The position numbers and the translations under genes were made by a program. The notes beneath the pieces were generated by a model, which ran no database searches, was not told where the DNA came from, and saw nothing but the letters and a program-made list of their open reading frames with translations. From the NCBI GenBank assembly GCA_963772635.1, contig CAVYYK010000016.1:62001-126000 (forward strand): a stretch of DNA of 64,000 nucleotides. Reading direction: 5' to 3'. The stretch comes from JAUXFS01 sp963772635 (GTDB lineage: Bacteria > Pseudomonadota > Alphaproteobacteria > Rhodospirillales > Defluviicoccaceae). Positions 35,676-43,401 of this stretch are shown in pieces. How positions within the stretch are numbered: position 1 is the stretch's first letter; every line of letters begins with the position of its first letter.

Positions 35676-35909
35676 CACCGCTCGCAACCGCGCCAGCGCC
35701 CTCCACGCATGAACCGGTGCCCGTACCTCGGCGCTGTCCTGCGGCGAAAGGTGCAGGTCGGGGTCGGTCGCCATGCGGATGAGGTCGGCAATGTGCTCCT
35801 CGGTGAACCCGAGCTCGCCGTAGTCGGACCACGGCTCGCGCCGGGTGAGGGTGCCGACCTCACCGTAGGTCAGCAGCTTGGCAACGGGGTCCGTATAGGC
35901 ATGGTTCAT
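35676..35909 (-). pseudogene. Truncated N-terminal copy of the SEC-C gene
   Basis: MNHAYTDPVAKLLTYGEVGT, EPWSDYGELGFTEEHIADLI and APVHAWRALARLRAV match the first 78 residues of the gene at 33747-34586, after which the reading diverges (GSARGAREPAQY). The ribosome site and start are intact, so a short chimeric protein could still be made. The copy lacks all repeats and the zinc motif. Confidence 0.85.
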
Positions 35910-36045
35910 CGTCGTCTCGTCCGAATTGTGCGCGATCCGCGGTTATGGGGTGCCGATGAGCACCCAGATATGTCGGATTTCGACGTCGATCGAGACCTTC
36001 CGTCGCCATGACGACTCTTTCATGGGACCGACGGCAGCCGGGCCC
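35676..36045 (-). repeat. Segmental duplication, copy B
   Basis: The second copy of the 34385-34720 segment, on the same strand, 1.3 kb away, with several small indels. It includes the upstream region with GGGGTGCCGATGAGCACCCA and ACCGACGGCA-containing sequence. Confidence 0.8.
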
Positions 36046-36237
36046 GGGCCGGTCCCAAGACCCCGGCTGGGATTCGAACCTGCAGAGGGAGGGTGGCTTG
36101 GCGCGCGGCGGGTCGGCACACCTGCGAGTGCGTCTTACTCTCAATTATTGTAAAATTTTTATGGTTTTGTGACCCCGTTCACAGAACCGGCCGACGGATG
36201 CGGTTACCCTTGGATTTAGATGAGGACGGAGGGGATC

Positions 36238-36315
36238 ATGAATACCGACAACAACGACATCGTCAGCAGCTTCGCTCTATGGTTCGCGATCATCGCCATC
36301 TTCGCGATCTTCTGA
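36238..36315 (+). CDS. 25-residue membrane micropeptide
   Basis: A short frame with a good ribosome site (GGAGGGG 4-10 bp before ATG). It starts MNTDNNDIVSSF, a polar N-terminus, then has one 13-residue hydrophobic helix (ALWFAIIAIFAIF) and stops. The pattern is that of small single-helix proteins of the inner membrane. Directly upstream is an AT-rich stretch (36145-36170) that could be its promoter. Too short for any confident family. Confidence 0.5.
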   Translation: MNTDNNDIVSSFALWFAIIAIFAIF

Positions 36316-36491
36316 TACGGAGGCGCCTATAGACGGCCGGGCCGCCGCGACCGCCTGCAACCGATCACCGCCATAAGCGGGGGTTATCGAACTGGATCTA
36401 GGCGGCAAAACATGGAAAAGTTGTCGGTCGGGCGAGCCCGGATTGCTATTGGAAGTGTCGCGGTGCTTCGCGTGATTTAGGGGGTGAAACC

Positions 36492-37532
36492 ATGACGACA
36501 ATCTACTTTGCCACCAACCGCAATCCGATCCCACAGCGCCGGCCGCGGGATTTCGGTCCCGGTTTTGGCCCCGACGGCTTGGACAACGTCCGGTTCGGGG
36601 TCGCGGACGTTCCCGGCGACAGCGTCGACGACATTACCTTCGAGGTTTTCGACGAGAGCCTCGACACCAAGGCCCCGGAGGGCCAGAAGCTCGGCAGCAA
36701 GGCGCTGTTCTCCCACCTTCAGGCCAAGATGGGTAAGCACGAGCGCGACACCATGTTCTACGTCCACGGTTACGACTTCACCTTCAAGGAAGCCCTTTTG
36801 CGCACCGCCGAATTGAAGCGCTGGTTCGGGCAGCGACCGATGAACTGGCTGGTGTTCACATGGCCTTCGGACGGTGAGAAGATCCCGTTCAAGTCGTACC
36901 GAAACGACCGAAAGGATGCGGCTGCCTCCGGCCTGGCAATCGCTCGCGGAATCCTCAAGGCCGCCGATTTCGTGCGCACGGTGCGCCGACCGATGGTCCG
37001 CCCGGGACAACCGCGCGAGCTGGATTTGTGCGAGCAACGCGTTCATCTGATGGCGCACAGCATGGGAAACTTCGCGTTGATGAATGCCGTTCAAGCGATG
37101 CGTACGTTCGTCGGCAACGAGCTGCCGCGGCTTTTCGACGAGGTCCTGTTGATGGCGGCCGACGCCGACAACGACGCACTGGAAAAGGACGATCGACTGG
37201 CCCTTCTGGAGCGGCTGGGACGGCGTGTCTCCACCTACTACAACGTTCAGGATCTGGCGCTGGTGGTCAGCGATTGGACAAAGATGAACCCGGACCGTCT
37301 CGGGGCGACCGGCCCACGCCGTGCCGAGACGTTGCCACCCAAGTTCTCCCAGCTCAATTGCTCGGTCATCATCGACCACGAAGAGGATCCGACGGGGCAC
37401 CAATACTATCGCAACAACCCCCGGGTCAGGGCGGACATATTTGAACTGCTGGACGGCACCGAAGACGAAGACATTGCCGGCCGCACCTATCGCCGCGACC
37501 GCAACTACTATCGGCTGGAACCCGGCACCTGA
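36492..37532 (+). CDS. Alpha/beta hydrolase, DUF900 family
   Basis: A 346-residue hydrolase: MTTIYFATNRNPIPQRRPRD, the oxyanion region MFYVHGYDFTFKEALLRTAE and nucleophile elbow MAHSMGNFALMNA (Ser), with VLLMAADADNDAL nearby and DHEEDPTGHQYY likely supplying the catalytic acid/His. DUF900 members are lipase- or esterase-like. No signal peptide. The last codons overlap a ParE-like tail in another frame (37523-37618), so the true C-terminus may have been replaced by a junction. Confidence 0.8.
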   Translation: MTTIYFATNRNPIPQRRPRDFGPGFGPDGLDNVRFGVADVPGDSVDDITFEVFDESLDTKAPEGQKLGSKALFSHLQAKMGKHERDTMFYVHGYDFTFKEALLRTAELKRWFGQRPMNWLVFTWPSDGEKIPFKSYRNDRKDAAASGLAIARGILKAADFVRTVRRPMVRPGQPRELDLCEQRVHLMAHSMGNFALMNAVQAMRTFVGNELPRLFDEVLLMAADADNDALEKDDRLALLERLGRRVSTYYNVQDLALVVSDWTKMNPDRLGATGPRRAETLPPKFSQLNCSVIIDHEEDPTGHQYYRNNPRVRADIFELLDGTEDEDIAGRTYRRDRNYYRLEPGT

Positions 37533-37618
37533 TCGTCTTCCGCGACGGCGGCGAGTCCTTGCAGACCGTCCGGGTGCTTCACCAGCGCATGGATCCGGCG
37601 GGGCATTTGGAGGTGTGA
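37523..37618 (+). pseudogene. ParE/RelE-like toxin tail remnant, second copy
   Basis: RHLIVFRDGGESLQTVRVLH, then QRMDPAGHLEV-stop, the exact style of a ParE-family C-terminus, without its body. It is out of frame with and overlaps the end of the hydrolase gene. Its first part repeats at 34764-34830. Confidence 0.7.
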
Positions 37619-37725
37619 TCGGCGGATTGTGGGTCATGGGCCGCTCAATCATCCCTCGAGTGCTGATGCGCGCGGGACCCATGTCATCGTCCAAACCTCA
37701 CCCCCTAGAGAATCCGCTTAACCAT

Positions 37726-37757
37726 CAATTGTACATACGGTGTTGTATGTACGATTG
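37726..37757. repeat. 13-bp inverted repeat, AT-rich
   Basis: CAATTGTACATAC at 37726-37738 and GTATGTACGATTG at 37745-37757 are inverted complements at 12 of 13 positions, with a 6-bp loop GGTGTT. It lies in a 250-bp gap and has no T-run. It may be an operator for a dimeric regulator or the end of a lost mobile element. Confidence 0.6.
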
Positions 37758-37871
37758 GTCGCGCACGCATGGTCTCGGTTCCCAACCCCTCGTGATATAC
37801 ATTGTCGATCAAGAAGGGTGGGCGCACAAGCAGGGGACGAGAGACAACGGACCCTGAGTGGCCGCGGATGG

Positions 37872-37976
37872 TCACGCCCAGTAGGCGGCGAACGTTCCGA
37901 AGGTAACGGCGAAGGCGATCGCTACCGCTACGGGGGCGATCACGCGGGCGATGACGGCGTCGAGTTTGGTTTTCAT
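37872..37976 (-). CDS. 34-residue membrane micropeptide
   Basis: MKTKLDAVIARVIAPVAVAI followed by AFAVTFGTFAAYWA: a basic N-terminus and one hydrophobic helix ending with aromatic residues. The ATG at 37976 has AAGGA 8-12 bp upstream. The longer frame to 38129 looks non-coding. A single-helix inner-membrane protein of unknown role is the best guess. Confidence 0.5.
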   Translation of the reverse strand: MKTKLDAVIARVIAPVAVAIAFAVTFGTFAAYWA

Positions 37977-38162
37977 GGCATTGTCCTTTCCGTTAACGTG
38001 GAAAAGGATGGCCTTGAGACCGTTTGCCATTCTGTGAACCAGGACCACAAACCCGGAAAGAAATAACCGATATAAAAGTGCGTCGTGATCGCGGGTTCGA
38101 TCAATAGGCCACGGACCCCGGAACAACATGAGAAATGCATTGTGTCACCGGAACCCATGCGC

Positions 38163-38648
38163 CTATTCCTGAGCCTTGGCGGCGTCGAACAGGACGTCGA
38201 GGATTTTCCGTGTCGCCGCTTGGATCAGCACCACGTCGTTGTCGACGATGACGCGTTCGGTGCCCTTCGCGGGTCTCGGCAACCGCGATTGCAGATCGGC
38301 CGGCAGGTCGCGCTTGGCGAGACCCGGCGGCAGGGTTCCCCTCTCGCTCAACTGCTTCGCAAGTCCGGGTGGCAGGCTTTCCTTCTTGGCGAGGCCCGGG
38401 GGCAGGCCCTTGCTCTTGCCCTTGTTTGCCTTGTGGGTCTTGCCTTCGTTTGATTTGTGAGCCTTGCCCGACGTGCGGCCTTCCTCCTCGGCCTGCCTCG
38501 CGGCTTTCGCATCGAAGTATTCCTTGATGATGCGCGTCTCTATCTCGGTGAAGACGATGTCCTCGGCCGTCTGGGCGGTGACGTCGGCGGACACCGACAC
38601 GCAAGTGAAGGCGAGGCAGGCAAACAGATAGAAGGCCGGTCTGATCAT
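38163..38648 (-). CDS. CigR-like exported protein with PPGLAK repeats
   Basis: A 161-residue protein with a signal peptide (FYLFACLAFTCVSVSADVTA), a charged helix, a Lys-rich linker (KAHKSNEGKTHKANKGKSKG) and three PPGLAK repeats, then ERVIVDNDVVLIQAATRKIL. This is the layout of the CigR anti-virulence-regulator-like family, probably periplasmic. The last segment is the conserved domain. Length and motif order are normal. Function here is unknown. Confidence 0.75.
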   Translation of the reverse strand: MIRPAFYLFACLAFTCVSVSADVTAQTAEDIVFTEIETRIIKEYFDAKAARQAEEEGRTSGKAHKSNEGKTHKANKGKSKGLPPGLAKKESLPPGLAKQLSERGTLPPGLAKRDLPADLQSRLPRPAKGTERVIVDNDVVLIQAATRKILDVLFDAAKAQE

Positions 38649-38853
38649 GAGAAGCCTTTCAGGCGGATCGCTTCAACCGAGATTCCCGAGATCGCATCTT
38701 TCTCTGGCCGAAAAGGGTAGCAGACCCGGCTGTCGAAATCCATTTGGCTTCCGGTCGGGACATTGTTCGGCACTCTCCCGGGTTTGGTATTACTGGTCGA
38801 TTGAACGGCCATGCATCGTAACTCTCGTGCCGCCCGAACTTCCAGACGCGGTC

Positions 38854-39889
38854 TCACCCGCCCGCCAATTGTCGCGCCTGTTCGAGAAACTCTTCGTCGG
38901 TCGGCAACAGGGTGCCACGGGCTTTCATCTCGTCCATGCGGGCGAGCACCCGGTCCCAGGCTCACCCCGCTCCCTTCCATGTTCGCCAGACGCCAGAGCG
39001 AGACCCACACATCCCGCTGGGCCTCGGCGCTGCCGGGGTTGGCGGCGGCGAGACGCTCTGAAACGTCCAGGCTCGCCTCGAAACGCGCCTTGGCGCCGGA
39101 GAGATCCCCGGCCTTGACCAGCACGTCGCCAACCTCGCTGTCGGCGACCGGCGCTCACGTTCGGTCCGCGCCGCCCGCTCCGCCGCCTCCGCCGCCTGCC
39201 GCGACGCGGCGAGGTCTCCCGCCTTGCGCCGCAGCCGCGCCAGTTCCACGCACGTCCAGAAATCTTCCGGCTGAAGTCGAAACGCTTCTTCGTAGGCCGC
39301 CCGCGCCCGCGCCGTGTCGACGCCCACCGCCAGCGCCCCGAGACGGCGCCACTTGTTCGCCGCTTCCGCTTCCGCCGCCCGGGCCTCATTGGCCAGAATG
39401 TCGAAGCCCCCGGACACGTCGCCGCGGGCGATGTCGCGGGCGGCCCGTTCGGCGGCCTCGGCGGTGTCGGTGACCAGCCGCACCACCGCGCCCTTCTTGG
39501 CGGCCTCGGCCTCGACACCGATCGGCTCCGCCCCGGCGGCCGGGCTGACGGCGGCGAGGATCGCGTCGATCTTCGCCGCCATCGCCGCGTTCTCGCCCGC
39601 AGCTCGTCCAGCGCCCGCTGGTTCGCCTCCTGCCCCTCATGGGTTGCCGGGCTGGGCTCGGCGAGACCCTTGCCGACGAGGACGTCGCCGGTCTTCCGGT
39701 AGCCCTTGATGGTGTCCTTATAAAGCCCGATCGCCTTGTTGAGGCCGAGCCCGAGGACGACGACGATGACCAGCGGCGTCGCACGAAGAGCACCCAGTCA
39801 GGCGCCGCCCCGACCATGGGGTCGAGCCAGTCGGGCAGAACTTCGAGAATCCTCTCTCGTACCCAGTCCGCGAGCGGTTGTACGTCCAT
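38854..39889 (-). pseudogene. TPR-type membrane-anchored protein with four frameshifts
   Basis: On the minus strand, segments in different frames join into one 345-residue protein: MDVQPLADWVRERILEVLPD, a hydrophobic helix (TPLVIVVVLGLGLNKAIGLY), DVLVGKGLAEPSPATHEGQE, KIDAILAAVSPAAGAEPIGV, then TPR helices (ARAAYEEAFRLQPEDFWTCV, ARLRRKAGDLAASRQAAEAA, AKARFEASLDVSERLAAANP) and a C-terminus LLPTDEEFLEQARQLAGG. The four indels lie near 39782, 39600, 39150 and 38956; their net correction restores a length divisible by three. So the gene may be whole in the organism. Its likely role is protein-protein scaffolding at the membrane; no catalytic domain is visible. Confidence 0.7.
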
Positions 39890-40194
39890 GGCGCCCCCCG
39901 GATCCACCATACGTCACCTGCCGGATCGCATGAAGCCTCGAATTACGGGATTGCCGCCGAAGGCCCAATCCGTGTGCCCACCAGTGCGCGATCGCGCTCG
40001 AAGGTAACCGGCGACGCCGGCAGCCGATCGCTTCCGCCCCAAACCATTTCCTTGACGATCGCCAATCTAGGATATATATCCTATATAAAAGTTTTTGATC
40101 CGGAGGCAGGGATTCGGGCTCCAAAGGGCGTGTCTCGGGCTCGAAAATGTAGCGTCGCTGGCGACCGCGATGTCGAATTTGGACGGAGTGGCGA

Positions 40195-40508
40195 TTTTGA
40201 CGAGTTTTGACGAGTGTCGTTGCCGGGGTGCAACGGTTTTTCGGGGCGGGTTTCGTTCTATTGCAAGGACTTAGGTCGTTGCGGGGCGCAACGACGGTGG
40301 GATGAGAATAGTGTTGGAGCAAGGGGTTAGCGGTGGTTTTGACGAGTTTTGACGAGTTTTGCATGGGGTGGATTATGAAAAATCATCGAAAAGCGTTTTG
40401 AATCAGCGCGTTATCGTCGTTGCGGCAACGGAATGAAGGGTTATTCGAAAGCGTTGTAAATCAAGGGGTTAGGATTGGTTTTGACGAGTTTTGACGAGTT
40501 TTGACGAT
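40195..40508 (+). repeat. Non-coding array, 142-bp period, nested 10-mers and hairpins
   Basis: TTTTGACGAG occurs in tandem pairs at 40195-40214, 40337-40356 and 40479-40498 (the last followed by a third, imperfect copy). The pairs are spaced exactly 142 bp apart. Each interval contains a CGTTGC...GCAACG inverted repeat at +80 (40275-40295, 8-bp stem; 40418-40430), with another at 40218-40235, and a CAAGGGGTTAG-like box (40319, 40461, with variants at 40264, 40540). No open frame spans it on either strand. This could be a protein-binding array, a decayed origin or partition site, or a source of structured RNA. Confidence 0.75.
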
Positions 40509-40654
40509 GATTTCGACGTTTTTCCGGCTCGTTTGTTTTCAAGGGCTTAGCCGATTTTTCGGGTGCGGGATCGTCAGTAATGACCCACTGCACCGCTCGG
40601 GTATTCAGAACGCTAGTAAATCAAGCGTTATGCCGTGGGGTGATTTCGGGAAGG

Positions 40655-40718
40655 GTGCGCGCCCGCAGCGGAGCGAGGAGAGCCAAGCGGACGGATGTCC
40701 GCGCCCGGCGTTTGAGGG
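40655..40718 (+). repeat. Dispersed 64-bp repeat, copy 1
   Basis: Matches 42294-42357 at 60 of 64 positions in the same orientation. It contains GTGCGCGCCCGCAGCG and GTCCGCGCCCGGCG. It lies in the gap beyond hspQ. Such short GC-rich intergenic repeats are usually present in many copies per genome. Confidence 0.8.
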
Positions 40719-40751
40719 GGTTCAGGTGAGCCCGGTTTCGGGCCGCCAGCA

Positions 40752-41081
40752 CTAATGCGGCAGGTCGCGGCGGGCGATGTACTGGCCGTTGCGGAGATCG
40801 GAGAACAGTTCCGGCACCTGGGGGTGCGAGATCGGCTGGCCGGTCTCGTCGGGGAGCAGGTTCTGCTCGGAGACGTAGGCGATATAGGTGGTCTCGTCGT
40901 TCTCGGCGAGCAGGTGGTAGAACGGCTGGTCCTTGCGCGGCCGCACGTGCTCGGGGATCGACTGCCACCATTCGTCGGTGTTGGCGAATTGCGGATCGAC
41001 GTCGAAGATCACGCCGCGGAACGGATAGAACCGGTGGCGGACGATCTGACCGATCTGAAACTTGCCCTGCTTGATGTCCAT
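40752..41081 (-). CDS. hspQ: Heat-shock protein HspQ
   Basis: A 109-residue HspQ/YccV-like protein: MDIKQGKFQIGQIVRHRFYP, RGVIFDVDPQFANTDEWWQS and HVRPRKDQPFYHLLAENDET are characteristic. In enterics HspQ binds hemimethylated DNA and acts as an adaptor for Lon. Length and sequence are normal. ATG at 41081; an upstream in-frame GTG adds eight unlikely residues. No heat-shock promoter was recognised. Confidence 0.93.
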   Translation of the reverse strand: MDIKQGKFQIGQIVRHRFYPFRGVIFDVDPQFANTDEWWQSIPEHVRPRKDQPFYHLLAENDETTYIAYVSEQNLLPDETGQPISHPQVPELFSDLRNGQYIARRDLPH

Positions 41082-41291
41082 GACGATCCGATTCCTTGGA
41101 CTCACTCTCCTATATATTGCCCCTCGGAGGCGACGATTTCAAGACCCTATGCGACTTGCGGTTGTTCTGGTGTGCGTGTGTGAACACTTTTCCGCGGGCT
41201 CGTGATCGGGTTCCGACGTATGGTACCATATGTCGGAACCCGATCACTGCCATCAAGGCGACGGCAACGGGATCGGGTTGGTGGAGGCATC

Positions 41292-42261
41292 ATGTGCGAC
41301 ACCTTTGTCGCCCTGGCACCGGCGACGGCGGACGGCTCGGTGGTGTTCGGCAAGAACAGCGATCGTCCCCGCGGCGAGGCGCAGAGCGTCCGGCGCTATC
41401 CCGGAGGCCGCCACGAACCGGGGTCGACGGTTCGCTGTACCTACCTGGAGATCCCGCAGGCTGCCCGTACCCACGCGGTGGCGTTGTCGCAAATCGACTG
41501 GATGTGGGGCGCCGAGATGGGCGCCAACGACCGGGGCGTGGTGATCGGCAACGAGGCGGTGTGGACCACCGAGCCCCTGGGGCCGCCGGCGCTGCTCGGC
41601 ATGGATCTGGTCCGGCTCGGGCTGGAGCGGGGCGGGACCGCCGCCGACGCGCTCGCCGCGATCACCGGTCTGCTCGAAGCCCACGGCCAGGGCGGGGCGT
41701 GCGCCGAGAACGATCCGGGCTTCGCCTACCACAACGCGTTCCTGATCGCCGATGGGTCGGAGGCGTGGGTGCTCGAGACCGCCGGGCGGCACTGGGCGGC
41801 GGAACGGATCGGTGCCGGCGTCCGCAACATCTCCAACGGCCTGACCATCCGCTCGCACTTCGATGCGGCCTCGGACGGGTTGACCGACGTTGCCCGGGAG
41901 CGGCGGCTGTGGGACGGCCGCGGCCGGTTCGACTTCGCCGCCGCGTTCGGCGCCGGGCCGCCGGACCCGGACCCCGACTCCCGCCAGGCCTGCGGTGCCC
42001 GGCTGCTCGCGGAGCGTCACGGCCACATCACCCCACGGGCGATGATGGACATCCTCCGCGACCACGAGAGCGGCATCTGCATGCACGGCGGCTTCGAGAC
42101 CACCGCCTCGATGGTGTCGCGGATCGGGTCGCGCGGCCGGGGAGGCCGAGCACTGGTTCACCGGCCGCCCCCACCCGTGCCGCAGTCCGTTCGAGAAGGT
42201 CCCGGTTGCGGAGCCGTCGGTCGCGACGACCCTTGAACGGGTCGCACCAGCGGGCCGATGA
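41292..42261 (+). CDS. Peptidase C69 / secernin family protein, one frameshift
   Basis: It starts MCDTFVALAPATADGSVVFG followed by KNSDRP, the N-terminal-nucleophile opening of secernin/C69 peptidases; the active-site Cys is Cys2, exposed after Met removal. FWMWGAEMG-like (WMWGAEMGANDRGVVIGNEA) and SNGLTIRSHFDAASDG are further family blocks. One extra base near 42139 shifts the frame; corrected, it continues EAEHWFTGRPHPCRSPFEKV and ends at 42261, 322 residues. Full-length secernins run longer, so the 3' end may also be truncated. It lies close to a dispersed repeat. Confidence 0.8.
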
Positions 42262-42293
42262 AGCGATCTTCGTCGGCCGGCTGGCAAGCGCAA

Positions 42294-42357
42294 GTGCGCG
42301 CCCGCAGCGTAGCGAGGACAGCCAAGCGGACGGAGGTCCGCGCCCGGCGTCTGAGGG
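42294..42357 (+). repeat. Dispersed 64-bp repeat, copy 2
   Basis: Same element as 40655-40718, located between the C69 peptidase gene and the convergent AsmA-like gene. Four mismatches, no indels. Confidence 0.8.
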
Positions 42358-42409
42358 ACTGGGCGCATTGCGACCAGAGGCGAGCCCGCTCATGGGCTCG
42401 CCGGAACGA

Positions 42410-43249
42410 CTACTTGAACAGGCTCTTCAGCTTGTCGCCGGCCTCGCCGGCTCCCTTCCCGATCGCCTTGCCGGCCCTTTCGGCTTCCTTGCCGACGGTT
42501 TCGCCGAGTTCCTTGGCCTTCATCGGGACGCCCTCGGTGTTGCCGCCGATCACCTTCATGATGTCGCCGAGATCGACGGTCTGGATCGCCACCCCCACCA
42601 TTTTGACCAGCGACGCGGTGATGATTCCGGCGACCTTGCCCGGGGAGGCGCCGCCCTCGTCCTTGCCGATGTTCTCGAGGTGGACATCGCCGAGGTCCGC
42701 GGACATGGTCTTGCCCTTGAGCGCGGTGGCGCTGACGCCGACTTCGCCGCCGTTGACGTAGAGGTCCTCGACGATCAGCTTCGGCCCGCCTCCGCCCTCG
42801 GTCCCGGCCTCCTTCCCGGCCTTGTCGGCGGTCTTGCCCTCGCCGGATCCGGTTTGTGACTGGACATGCTTGGCGATGGCGTCGATGTTGTCGCCGTCGG
42901 GACCGATCTCGTAGGTCACCTTCGGTTTGTCGATGCGGATCTCCTTGATGATGATGGGATCGCCGGTGACGCTGCCGATGTCGACGACAATGGCGATCCT
43001 GCCCACTTTGATCGCATCGGCGGTTGCGAAGCCGGCGGGGTTGGCGACGCTGAAACCGTTGATCGCGCCCTTGCCCGAAGTCAGATCGAGATCGACGCCG
43101 TCGACGCCGACCGCGGTTCCGGTGTACTGCGAGCCGTACTTCTCGATCGCCGCCTCGACGATCGAATCGAGCGACGTGTACAGGAAGTAGACGACACCGA
43201 TGACGATGACGACGATGACCACGCCGCCGATGATGAGAGCTCGTTTCAT
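42410..43249 (-). CDS. AsmA-like membrane-anchored protein
   Basis: A 279-residue protein with one N-terminal TM (LIIGGVVIVVIVIGVVYFLY), then an AsmA-type beta region (GKGAINGFSVANPAGFATA, IAIVVDIGSVTGDPIIIKEI, KLIVEDLYVNGGEVGVSATA) and a short Gly/Lys amphipathic end (GKGAGEAGDKLKSLFK). AsmA-like proteins influence outer-membrane assembly or lipid transport. This one is much shorter than full AsmA, about one module. The Gly/Lys-rich linker at 140-160 is low-complexity. Confidence 0.7.
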   Translation of the reverse strand: MKRALIIGGVVIVVIVIGVVYFLYTSLDSIVEAAIEKYGSQYTGTAVGVDGVDLDLTSGKGAINGFSVANPAGFATADAIKVGRIAIVVDIGSVTGDPIIIKEIRIDKPKVTYEIGPDGDNIDAIAKHVQSQTGSGEGKTADKAGKEAGTEGGGGPKLIVEDLYVNGGEVGVSATALKGKTMSADLGDVHLENIGKDEGGASPGKVAGIITASLVKMVGVAIQTVDLGDIMKVIGGNTEGVPMKAKELGETVGKEAERAGKAIGKGAGEAGDKLKSLFK

Positions 43250-43401
43250 AGGATGATTTCCTTTCCCCCTTTCAAACCGCCGGAAGCCTAACCGATGTAT
43301 TTCGGCTATGAAAGAACCATGTCGAGAGGATGGCGGCCGGCCGCGGCACGGTCGTGGCGACCGAGAGTGAACCCTATCCCGAGCGGTGAGGCGGGCGAGA
43401 C

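Noticed and set aside
36069..36080. T-arm-like sequence GGTTCGAATCCC on the minus strand
   Set aside because: Only the T-loop core matches. The T-stem pairs fail beyond two, and no matching acceptor stem or anticodon arm can be built within 90 nt, so it is not a tRNA.
40195..40508. CRISPR-like array
   Set aside because: The direct repeats are only 10 bp and occur in tandem pairs at a 142-bp period, without 20-40 bp spacers between identical repeats, and no cas gene is in the window.
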